A stretch of 64,000 nucleotides of DNA from Notospermus geniculatus. Lineage: Eukaryota; Nemertea; Pilidiophora; Heteronemertea; Lineidae. The number at the start of each line of letters is the position of its first letter. The first letter of the stretch is position 1. Location: NCBI GenBank assembly GCA_002633025.1, contig NMRB01001353.1, forward strand, positions 105,051-169,050, in the 5' to 3' direction. This document shows, piece after piece, positions 50,354-60,928 of the stretch. The notes beneath the pieces were generated by a model. That model did no database searches. It had not been told where the DNA came from and saw only the letters and a program-made list of their open reading frames with translations. The position numbers were made by a program, and so were the translations under genes.

Positions 50354-51085
50354 ACTTAGGAAAGAGGAGAGACTTCTACACTATGTGTCAACATATTGTA
50401 GAATGACAGTACATCCATTGAGTTGAAGAACGTGATTTTTATGCTGGCATATGGCCATAGTGCTGAGCATGTTGAAAAGCTAACATGGTCTTCACCGTTA
50501 AATGTGTCACACGTGTACTTTATCCAACAGTATAAGTGCTTAATGTGATGGTCTCTGCATGTTTAGATAGTACCGGTACTTAAATTGTACATGTAGTAAT
50601 TTTGCATTATCCCTGATATTGTGGTCTTCACTACTTGAAGGCCCACACATGACACCTACACACATCTTATTGGCTTACCTCCAGATGGCCATAATGGGGC
50701 TTGTTCGAATTCATAGGAGGTGACCAAAGGAAGTAACATTGTCTTTGCCAGAGAGGAGTGTGTTTTGTGGGAAATATTATTTTATGTGATCTGTAATGTT
50801 TGCTGCGTGCAATCAGTGTCACATTTTAAAATGTGCAATAACTGGTTTAATCAGGGGAAGAAAGTAACTGAGGTCACAAATGGGGCGATGAATAGATTGC
50901 TTAGTTGTGGGTAGGTGCAACTTCCACACCATCCACTAATCTATCATCCACCACTTGCCTGTTTTGGTCACCGACTTCAGATCTCTTCTTATGTTTCACC
51001 CTTGTTTTCTTTTATTGAAGGTAATGCTTTACTTTATTTAAAAGTGCATATGTATATGTCATGTAAAAACACTCGGTCTGTTTGC

Positions 51086-51091
51086 AATAAA
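51086..51091 (+). terminator. Candidate polyadenylation signal of the PARP gene
   Basis: AATAAA lies 733 bases after the PARP stop codon, in otherwise gene-free sequence. The predicted 3' UTR would be ~750 bases. Confidence 0.45.
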
Positions 51092-52311
51092 CTATATTTC
51101 CATAAAAATAATAATCAGCCTTGTGTTGTTCAGTGAAACAGTCCCTCGATTTCTGTTGTCTGGTGAAAAACTGCTACCCTCTGTTATTACATCACCCATG
51201 TTGACTCAACTTTTGCCTGTTGATCTACCAGTATAGGAAATTGTTCCCTTTGGGCCTTACAACTTTTGCCGAGACCAATGACATAAATAACTGCCAGGTT
51301 TTCTATGTGCAAGTTGCCATAGAAAGCACATTGCTTACTGTTCTCCATGTACACTGTAAGTATTCCACATGACAAGGAGTTGAAGATAAAGTTTAAAATA
51401 CATCAAAATGATTTTGCAAACCTGTGTTGTTTATTAATAAATACTAGTATCACATGTACATGCACAACAAGAGAACAAATGGCAACTCTCAAACCCAAGA
51501 ACAGTGGCCAACCATATCTGAAAAATTCAGTATTGCTTCTGAATTCGGCTCGGCAGATTGCTTTACCGTGTTCAGTCATGAACTAGTCAGGTTTTCCACA
51601 TCTCTGTGCCATATTCTGCCCTCACTGGGCCAGAGCTGAGGTCAGTGAATCTGACAGGTTCAGTATGAAGGTATTTCACAAACACATGGAGAGAAAAGCT
51701 CAAGTTGATAAGTTAAAGTGAATCGATAGCGGATTTTGTTTACATTTGGCTGGTGTGTATAAACACAAAATTCAGCCAATCAAAACGCACGGAAATTTCT
51801 TTGTTGACATTCTGGAGAAGTTTGTTTACATTTTTTCCTGAAAATTCGTCCCCTTTCAAATTCTATTTCTAAATCAAATTTTTTCGCTTTCGATTCGTTT
51901 TAATCTGTATAATGGAACCCAGAGAAATGTGACCAATTGTGCAATTTGTCACCATTCTCACAAGATCAATTTAAACGACCTTTAAGATAAATATAAATAA
52001 CAGTAATCTGTGGCATGTGATGCATTGACCAGTTCTCAGATCCAAGATCTACCATACAGGTATAACACTGGAACTTGCAACCACAACCTTAAACATGTAC
52101 GCTACGTATAGAGTAGTTTGGAGGAAGCAATAAACTGACACTCTCATTGTGGCCAACTGTTTTACTGATCGTGATATCTTCAACAGTAAAATTAAGTATG
52201 ACTTGATATGTGGGAGTGTTCAGTGTTGTAGGATGGAAGAGAGGAGTCCAACTGCCGCTAACACAAATTTAACAACGAATGTCTCTCATTGACAATGACT
52301 GTCACAGCAAC

Positions 52312-53775
52312 TCAAACTTTCGTCAGAACCTTGTGTTGTTTGATCTTTTCCTGCCGATCTTCTAGCTGCTGTGTCACCATCTCTGGCAGATTTGAGTTAG
52401 TAAAATGCGCTGAAAAGAGAAACATGCTGATGTTACAGGTAGCATACCAATCTTGACATAAGCAACTCACTAACACAAGATGATAACAGGATGGGCTTTC
52501 CACATTTGAGGGCTGGTCATACTTACTGGCAGCAAACTCTCGAATATTTTCAGGCCTTTTCTTCAGGATTTCACTGAAACAAGACATAGACTACTGATGA
52601 GGTGATCTTAAAATGACCTTCATTTTCCTTTCTAAGTTGAACTCGAAGTGTGTGTGTGTGTGTGTGAAGAGAGGTGGAGAAAAAAGCCCTCCACGTCACG
52701 ATGAGTGCAATCTCATAGGCCCGTATGCACCAACGAAGATTATCTTGAACTCAGGTTGAGCTTGGAGAAATTATACTATAATTGGTATTAATTCCTCCAA
52801 GGGTGAGCCACAGCTTTTCAATTGTTCAGCTTTGCCAGGGCATGATGTGACAATGGGAAAGTTGTGGCTCAACCTGAGTTCAAGATAATCTTCTTTGGTG
52901 CATACGGCCCATAAGTCTAATCTCTTTTCCTTGATCACATTCATTCATGATTGACTCACCCAAGAAATCCAGCTATCAAACATTCTACTTCAGGATGTTG
53001 TCTGAGGTACTTTTCATTCTCCATGCGGGTTTGTATCTGTCAATGGAGGAAAATTTGTTTCACGTCAATAACAGAGCAGGAAAATCACTATACCTTACCA
53101 CAGTCAGCTAGTCCTACATCGCCTACATTGCACTACACACATCTCATGATCTTATGTGCCATGGATGGATGCCAACCATCAAGATTGACAAGTATAAGAT
53201 GATCATGATGGATGTCAACGCGATGTGGTGATTAGGCCTGGGCCTATAGATGTGCACCGAAAATTGCGGACCATGTGACGTGACGTCGTAGTGCATCCAA
53301 CACATGCCGATGGCGATGCATTGCGACGTCACTGGGGACTGACTGACACCGTGTAAACATAATGACATGGTCTGCAATTTATATTTATGGTACATGGCCA
53401 GCCACAATATCAGATTATTGCATCGCCAGCGCCAAGGCGTGGACTGCCTAAAAATCATGTGACGTCACATAGGCCTAGCCCTACAGTACACCATGTCCAT
53501 GCATGCGATGCACTGATGATGCACACACAAAAGTACACAGTAGGCCTATTAACACACGTCCACCGTCCATGCATAGGGCAGGCTAGCAGCAGGCACACTA
53601 CTACTAGGCGGTAGCCCCATCTAACCACAAAATGGTCGTATTTAACACTGACGCGAACCTTAAATTTGTTAATTTTCTCTTGCTGTTCAGGACTAAGGGC
53701 ACCGAGGTCCCCAGGCCCTCCTAAATCGTACGGTTCCATCCCCTGCGGAGGTTCATGTTTGGGTTGAGTCGCCAT
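52312..53775 (-). CDS. RIIAD1: RIIAD1-like RIIa-domain protein, 4 exons
   Basis: Exons, minus strand: 53775-53659, 53036-52960, 52573-52527, 52409-52312; they join in frame to 112 aa (human RIIAD1 is 92). The conserved core starts LSPEQQEKINKFKIQTRMEN and continues EKYLRQHPEVECLIAGFLG and EILKKRPENIREFAA, the R-subunit-type dimerisation/docking helix pair, then THFTNSNLPEMVTQQLEDRQ. Proteins with this domain dock to A-kinase anchoring-type partners, often in cilia and sperm flagella; that role is family knowledge, not shown here. MATQ is chosen as start (CAAAATGG context); an in-frame ATG 22 codons upstream is possible. The exon 1 donor (AAG|GTTCGC) is weak. The gene converges on the PARP gene and diverges from SLC6, 1.6 kb away. 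Confidence 0.9.
52648..52666. repeat. (TG)n microsatellite
   Basis: About nine TG units in RIIAD1 intron 2. Confidence 0.9.
52718..52911. mobile_element. MITE in RIIAD1 intron 2
   Basis: Arms of ~50 bases start GGCCCGTATGCACCAA and include GAAGATTATCTTGAACTCAG and GGTTGAGC; the right end mirrors this (TTTGGTGCATACGGCCC). ATA on both sides fits a 3-base target duplication of PIF/Harbinger type. The interior is ~90 bases without a coding frame. Confidence 0.8.
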
Positions 53776-54507
53776 TTTGATACAAACTGCGGCTGCCAGG
53801 CAATTCTTCGGTCTCACTCCACAGTTTTGACTGACATTCATTCTTTCCTACATTGTGCACTCAACAAATAGTTCTATATTTTCGATGGAAATTTATGAAG
53901 ACTCAGTTCATTGTCAACGACGATTGTCCCATACTAATTTCACAGTGATGGGACAGTGATAATATTTCTGGCGTATTTCTCCATTCAGCCACTGCGTATT
54001 ATTGGCGTCGCGTAGTAATACAACTAGCTCTCAGGAAGACAAGGTAGTGTTATGGCCAAGTGAAGCTTTCTCAAAACTTCAAATCAAAATTTAAAAAATT
54101 TGTCAACTAAGTTACTTTTGTATGAAACAGAATATCAGGGTAAAATTACTTTTTTCAAGTTAACCCAGAAAAATGTAGAAGAATTTGCCATGGTTTTCAA
54201 AAAGGCGTGGCCCTCATAGTGTCACATGGAAGGAAAATTAGTTTCATTTAATTCTATCGTTATAACACAAATCCTTGTCAGGCTGATAGCGAACACCATT
54301 GTGGTGTAGGTTTCCCCCAAATGGACAATACTACGCACTTCGTGAATAAGGTCCCTGGGACGCCATGTGTTTGTTACGACTGATTTTATCATATTTTTTA
54401 GTAGAGCGGTTAAGGGTAAAAAATCTTTCACTTCTTCAAGAAAGCACGAAACTCCCCACATGGGTACTTTGATACAAGGATCATGAAAAAAATGGACCCC
54501 AAAAATT

Positions 54508-54556
54508 CGCGCCCCCTGGTGGCCGCCATATTGGTTTTAAATATGGCCGCCATAAT
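54508..54556 (-). promoter_or_regulatory. CTCF-like motif followed by YY1-like sites
   Basis: On the minus strand, GGCCACCAGGGGGCGC (54,509-54,524) is an exact match to the classic CTCF core. Next to it are GCCGCCATATTGG and the palindrome ATATGGCCGCCATAAT, two back-to-back YY1-type cores. The cluster lies between the divergent RIIAD1 (733 bases away) and SLC6 (~800 bases away) genes. Confidence 0.5.
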
Positions 54557-55360
54557 AGCCATTTTTCGGCAATATCCTCTCAGGTCCTATTGCTCATAGC
54601 ACTGTAAATAAAGTATTTTTACGCATGTTTTGGATATCGAGGAACAACATGGAACCCCAAAAATTTATGTCACATGACGCCATGTTGGATTTAAAAGCAA
54701 TAGCTTCAGAAGCGCGCTCATTAGCCGTAAAAAAAATTCAATATATTTATGTAAAATAAAAAACAATACCGGTACATGTATTTTAAAACCCAGCTGTGAC
54801 ACTTGCATGATCATTCGACAACACGTGTTATCTGAAATCGTGCCCTGCGCGATTCGCCGCCAAAGTGAACCTCCAAACGGAGAGCGTGGATCGGGGAGAT
54901 CCACTAATTCTGAAGCGCAGAACACAAGCGAGCACGTAGTACAGTCAGACAGCGCCAAGGCCATCCATCACGTGACGTATCCTTTCGTTCGAACAGCAAA
55001 TCATCGGTTTTTCCAATTGGAGTTGTTCCATATCAGGGCTCCCTGCTGAAATACCTTGTGGCCATCAATCACTGAATCCTTACCTGTTCTCCGGCTGCTG
55101 AAATAAAGCATACGGTTAAAGCTTTTTCCGGGTTATTAGTCTTACAAGCGAGCAAGGCAGGGTGCCGCAGTTTCAAGGCTGGTGAAATTCTTGTGGATTT
55201 ACGAATTGCAAACTGCAGTAGAAGAAAACCGGAGCAACGGTAAAATGTTTCTGAAGTCGTGATATTAGAAGAAAAGTGGAGATATTGCTGTATAAGAACA
55301 ACTGAATACCAGAATATCCCAGCAAGGTTCGAACCCTCGTGCCCTTGCGCCCTTGAAAGG

Positions 55361-58300
55361 ATGGATTCAAAAGTGAAATTGGATGGTGAGGGAGAGAAGG
55401 AGAGGCGGAGATGGAGCAATCCAACCGAATTTCTCCTGTCGTGTATCGGTTATGCCGTGGGCTTGAATAATGTTTGGCGATTTCCTTATCTTTGTATGCG
55501 GAATGGAGGGGGTAAGTTCAGAAACTTGTCTCTACGAGTTCGTGTTACCCAAGTCCTATATCCGCCAACGAGGCGGGCGGAGGCGCTGCTCCGCGTGAGA
55601 GGCGGGCGGAGGCGCTGCACCGCGTGAAAGGCGGGCGGGGGCGCTGACTCCGCGTGAGAGTTTTCTTCTGCAAGTTGGCTCTCAATGCGCAATTCATCAC
55701 TGTTTGTTCCGTACGGCTTACGCCGAGACCATCCACGCTAAGATTTGGTAGTGAATCGTGTTGAGAATGGACCACTCGTTGGTGAACCATGTTCCTTTTC
55801 GTCGACTAACTTCTGGTCCATTTCTCTTCTCCATCCAGGTGCCTTTTTGGTCCCGTATTTTCTCTTTCTCTTCGTGTTTGGCATTCCTTTGGCTCTCCTG
55901 GAAATTTCCATTGGCCAGTACGGAAGTGCATCAGTGGTGACTGCCTGGAAAATATGCCCTCTATTAAAAGGTATTTTTTTCATTCTTGCCCGCCTGTAAA
56001 AACGTTTATTTTGAAAACCGTAAAACACAGCGTCCCGTTAAAAGGACAGGCGAAAAAATCTCCTGTTCGGACGTAAAACAAGCAGGGATGAGGTAAAACC
56101 AAAAATAGAGCTCGCTTATCTATTTTTGGTAAAACACATATATTCTACTTCAGGCGTTGGCTGGTGTATGGTTATCATCAACATGTTTGGCGTAATATAC
56201 TTCCCCGTTTTGATGGCCTGGCTCCTCTACTTCGTCTACTCCAGCTTCCGGCGTGACCTCCCTTGGATGAATTGTGAAAACGAATGGAACACTGACGCCT
56301 GTCTCTCAAGATTCCAGGCGCCAAATATGACAAACATCACCTCGTCCAATGAAACCAATGTTTACAACTACAATTTGACCAATGGAGGAGGTTTTTACAA
56401 TGTGACCAATGGAAGAGGTTTTTACGATATCCAATCAGATAACGGCTCTTTTGGAGGCAATTTAACATCGATGAAATACGTTTCTCCATCGGAAGAATTT
56501 TGGCAGTATGTGATTTATTAGCTAACTACATGTATATGAAGAACACTTGTATGCGCGGTATGACGGTGTTTGCCCTGCGCCATCGGCCGTGTTGAAGTAG
56601 AATTCGGTCTTTGTTCCTTTTAGTGTCAAGAATATACCATGTAATGTATTCTTGCATACTAATACATCGCTTGGCCAATCGCCGCCAAAGAGAATAAGTA
56701 CCATGTGAAATGTCATTTGGTTGGATCGTGGCTTCGACAGAAGCTATTTTTGAATAATGGGAGAATGCGCGTTCGTCTTTGAAAGGACGCCGATTTGGCT
56801 TTGGTATAGAGGGTGTCGACCGCCACTGTGTGACTGCATCGCTTTTTCATACAATAAGCTGAGAATCGGCTGGTTCTTTTGACTTTACCTGTTTCTCTGT
56901 CTTCAGTCACAATGTATTAGAGATATCCGACGGCGTAGATCAGCCCGGTGCTCTCAGATGGCCCCTGGTAATCTGTCATCTCATCGCGTGGGCGACGCTG
57001 GCCCTTATTCTGTGGAAGGGTATCCGAAGTGTTGGCAAGGTAAAAAATACAACTGCGGTGCCGAATGTTTTGGTAGATGTTTGATTTGAATGGTAGCATC
57101 TCCGTCCGCAAAGGTTTTTGCTCGATCAGTCAACATGAGACGAACAACTTCAAACAGTATTGGCAACCCAAAGGCAGTCCTTCAGCTTTAAATGCAAATG
57201 TGTTATAAATCTCCCCCGAACCAATGCTAGGCCTATGACTTTAGCGAAGTCAAGATGTCACATAAATTTATCACATGAAATTTTCCCTAGGTTGTCTACG
57301 TCACTGTGACCCTTCCATACGTCTTCCTGACCGTTCTACTGGTCCGTGGGTGTACTCTACCTGGATCCCTCGAAGGTATTCTATTCTACATCATGCCAGA
57401 CATGAAAAAGCTTGCTGAACCCAGGGTAGGTTCTTCTGATATAATATGAGACATTTTCACTTGTTCAGTAACTACATACCAGTATGGCAATATTCGGTAG
57501 CATCAACACCCCTTGGGTGCGGAACGCTTCCAAATACCTACATCCAAATGCCACGTCGTTCAAAGTTTATTACAGCCCGATTTTTTTCATACCATTTTGG
57601 TTCCAGATTTGGGCTGAAGCCGCTTTACAAATCTTCTACACGCTCGGAGCCGGTTGGGGCGGATTGATGAACTTTGCAAGTCATAACAAATTTCACAACA
57701 ATGTTGTGCGGTAAGTCAAAATGTGTCTTAAGCAAGGTTCATTGGCACACGGAATTGATCCGACTCAGGTCCGTAAAAAATCGATCATATGGACTTCAGC
57801 GTTGTCGTATCCGGAAAACTAGGGGCAAACGGACTTGAAACGGACCGGATCCGTGTGCCAATGAACCTTGCTTTAATCGTTAAGCAAGGTTCATTGGCAC
57901 ACGGATCCGATCCGTTTCGAGTCCGTTTGCCCCTAGTTTTCCGGATACAACAACGCTGAAGTCCATTTGATAGACTTTTTACGGACCTGAACCGGACCAA
58001 TTCCGTGTGCCAATGAACCTTGGGTTAGTCTGCTGTTCATTCTGTTCGTCCGCAATCGGCCAACGAACGCATGGATGTAGACTGCTTTCAACGGCGAAGT
58101 CTGTCGCGTTCTCAAACCATCCATATACCCCTCTACAACCATGGCTTACAATTCTGTTGTCTGTTTCTCTTCAGGGATACCCTCATAATCAGCCTGGTGA
58201 ACTGTGCCACAAGTTTCTATGGTGGGTTCGCTATCTTTTCCGTGATTGGCTACATGGCTCAGAAGGTCAATCTCCCTGTTGACGAAGTTATCACGTCTGG

Positions 58301-58735
58301 TAGGTTAAGCAATGACCGACCATAGGCTAGGCCTGGTGTGTGTGTGCAGTGGCTTGAGTCAGCCGTTGGCGCTCGACGGCAGTCGCACATTGCCAATATC
58401 GAACTGGCTTGATCAGGCGCTGGCGAACGCTTGGCGCCGGCGTTAGTGTTGGGAGTTGGCGTTCTCAGTCACATGATTTCAAAATGGCAGCCCGAGTTGG
58501 AGTGTCGTCTGTGGCCGACTTTACCTCGGCCTCTGGCATGTCTCTGGCGAGCAATCATGTAGGCCTACAGGCAAAGACACGAATCCTCGTGAACGCTTCC
58601 CTCTTTCCCAAACCCATTTCAGGTCCTGGTTTGGCTTTCGTAGCTTACCCAGAGGCACTGGGAACCTTACCCTTTCCACAGGCATGGTCCGTCCTGTTTT
58701 TCTTGATGCTCCTCACCTTAACCTTAGACTCACAG
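55361..58735 (+). CDS. SLC6 family Na+/Cl- dependent transporter, first 8 coding exons (TM1-TM8)
   Basis: Exons 55361-55511, 55839-55970, 56154-56505, 56907-57039, 57291-57425, 57607-57710, 58175-58299, 58623-58735 join in frame to 415 residues. TM1 has the family signature [21 protein letters not shown]2 has [14 protein letters not shown]. The second extracellular loop has the conserved cysteine pair ([10 protein letters not shown]) and an unusually long sequon-rich insert with seven N-x-S/T sites. TM4-TM8 follow ([23 protein letters not shown]-like loop, [36 protein letters not shown]). The family imports glycine, GABA, taurine, proline and similar solutes with Na+ and Cl-; the substrate is not assignable here. 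TM9-12 exons (~200 residues) are missing to the right, where a partial PARP copy starts. The ATG at 55,361 is the first in frame. Confidence 0.92.
55570..55657. repeat. 29-30-base minisatellite in SLC6 intron 1
   Basis: Three units of GAGGCGGGCGGAGGCGCTG(C)..CCGCGTGA, very GC-rich, 58 bases after the first SLC6 exon. Confidence 0.85.
57734..58021. mobile_element. Pair of related MITEs in head-to-head array, SLC6 intron 6
   Basis: Two elements (about 57,734-57,870 and 57,885-58,021) share the ends AAGGTTCATTGGCACACGGA and their complement. Their interiors (for example GACTTCAGCGTTGTCGTATC) are in opposite orientation, so the whole also forms a ~290-base palindrome. Only ~14 bases (GCTTTAATCGTTAAGC core) separate them. 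Confidence 0.75.
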
Positions 58736-59067
58736 GTAAGAAAACTGACTCGCCGAAACATCTGCATGAATCAGAGGAAAAAATTCGCTCCTGGTTTATC
58801 GCCTGCTCGGCCGCCATGTGATAATTGGGAGAAATACCTCATGTATTTCTCCGCACTGCGCCGTGTGCTCGTCCGTTTTTGGACGCACCGTCATACATTG
58901 GAAACGGACACGCGTAAAACGAAAAAGCGGGAAAGAATGAACTTTACTGCCTATAAGTATGGGCCACGATTTAGATGTAACGACATTTGATACAGCGGAC
59001 CATGCCAGCGAGCATTTTGCCTTCGAAATGAAATCACGCCAAAATACATGTACGATGAGTACCGTCT

Positions 59068-60350
59068 AAAGGCCCGTTTCCACTATAGCGGATTCCACGG
59101 CGGTTTCCGAGGAGCGGTGCAGTTTTCACAGGGCTTTGGATAATCCTTCGATGGTTTAACAATACAATGGACTATTGATTATCCCAATGCCTGTGAAAAC
59201 CGCTCCGCTCGCCGCAAGACGCGGCAGAATCCGCTATAGTGGAAACGGGCCTTAAAGGCCTGAACCCACTGTCGCGTTTTTCCGCCGCGGTTTCATCACT
59301 GCCCGACAAATCCTTTGTTATTTTCTCGGTCCGCTGCCATTTAACAAAGCATTTTCCGCCAGTGCGTTTTCCCGCTGCGCGAAAACGCGTCAGTGGGTTC
59401 AGGCCTTAAGGCCGTCTCACACGAGCGCCGAGTACGGCGTCAACTAGCGCGTTTTGAAAACGCCGACAAGCGCACTATTTAGCGCATAGTTGACGCCGTG
59501 TGAACGCACGTCCTGCGTTTTCAAAACGCAGGCCCTGCGTTTTCGTGCGTTTTGACGACTTCCGGTACGTAGCGTCTCTTCTCTTTGACGCAGAGAATGC
59601 GATAAATTAACGCAAAGTAGGCGTTTGTAAACGCGCAGTGCGTTTACAAACGCTGCGTTTTCATGCGTTCTCATGCGTTTTCATGCGTTCTCATGCGTTT
59701 TCATGCGTTCTTAAACGCAGCGTTTGCGTCAATAGACGCACTCCTCTGCGTTTTCGAAAAGGTTTTGGACATGTTGAAAACCAATGCGTTCACCCAGGGG
59801 TCTGCGTTTACAAACGCAGAGTTGGCGCACGCAGTGCGTCAACCCTGCGCTCATTTCGGCGTTTCATAAACGCCCCTAGGCGCACGGCCTAAACGCCGGA
59901 TAAAACGCTCGTGTGAGACGGCCTTTAAGGCTCGTTTCCACAGACGCGTTTCACGCTGCGTGATGCGTCAAATCTTTTGTTATTTTCCACCGCTCTGCTT
60001 CCAAACAATGGGCGAAGCGTCAAAACGCTCACGCTACCGCTTCTGTGGAAACGGGCCTTTTAAGGCTCGTTTCCACAGACGCGTTTCACGCTGCGTGATG
60101 CGTCAAATCTTTTGTTATTTTCCGCCGCTCTGCTTCCAAACAATGGGCGAAGCGTCAAAACGCTCACGCTACCGCTTCTGTGGAAACGGGCCTTAAAGGC
60201 CTGAACCCACCGTCGCGTTTTGCCGCCGCGGTTTCATCACTGCCCGACAAATCCTTTGTTATTTTCTCGGTCCGCTGCCTTTTTAACAAAGCATTTTCTG
60301 CCGGTGCGTTTGCCCGCTGCGTGAAAATGCGTCAGTGGGTTCGGGCCTTT
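59068..60350. mobile_element. Chain of six foldback elements joined end to end at TTAA
   Basis: Approximate units: 59,070-59,252; 59,255-59,407; 59,408-59,925; 59,926-60,060; 60,062-60,194; 60,196-60,350. Each begins with AAGGC and ends with its complement, and each has its own terminal inverted repeat (GTTTCCAC, GAACCCACTG, GTCTCACACGAGCG types). Units 2 and 6 are one family; units 4 and 5 are near-identical copies of a second family, which is also that of the 130-base MITE at 33,431; unit 1 is related; unit 3 is longer, with many GCGTTT/AAACGC words. Every junction is TTAA with at most an extra A or T. The frame at 60,180-60,611 across it is not a gene. Confidence 0.85.
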
Positions 60351-60928
60351 AGAGTTCCCTCTTTCTCTTCAGTTCGGTTCTGTCGAGTGTCTCCTCGGAG
60401 GTCTTCGGGATGCGTTTTCTCACATTTTGACAACCAAAAGACGACATCGGGTGATGACGGTGACGTTTTTCATCTTTCACTGTCTTGCTGGTTTTATATT
60501 TTACACGAGGGTACGTATAATTTGAACACAAGGCGAGTGTACTACGGTAAAAGATTTCACAGGACACGCCCACCGGTAGCCAGCTCCATCTGTCGGTTGG
60601 AGACGAAATAAAAGCTATGAACAAGCCTTCGAAATAGGCCTGTCTATGGTTCGAAGCTTTTTAACGGCACAAATAGTACAAAATCCACAGGCGGGCTTAT
60701 GAATTTTTGGTCGAGCTTATGAATTTTTGGTCGTAGTAAATTCCCATCTGTACACAGGCAGGTATATATTACTTCCAAATATGGGATTGGTATCTTGCCG
60801 CGGTCAGTTGCCCTTTCGTGGTGTGTGCTGAAGTCGTCGTCGTTTCCTGGATATACGGTAAGAATTACTGACCTCTGACCCCACTTTGCATAATGCACTG
60901 TCATACATAGGTCCGACCCTTTCAAACT
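60351..60928. other. Unassigned sequence up to the PARP duplication junction
   Basis: No exon recognised. Homology to the PARP gene starts abruptly at AACTCAACTGAACTTGCC (60,929), inside what is exon 13 in the complete gene. If SLC6 continued past here in a normal way, this would be its intron. Confidence 0.5.

Noticed and set aside
58409-58990. 193-codon plus-strand frame
   Set aside because: Only 58,623-58,735 is a real SLC6 exon; the rest is flanking intron read open by chance.
60180-60611. 143-codon plus-strand frame
   Set aside because: It runs through foldback elements of the 59-60 kb chain; its sequence is a translation of their inverted repeats.
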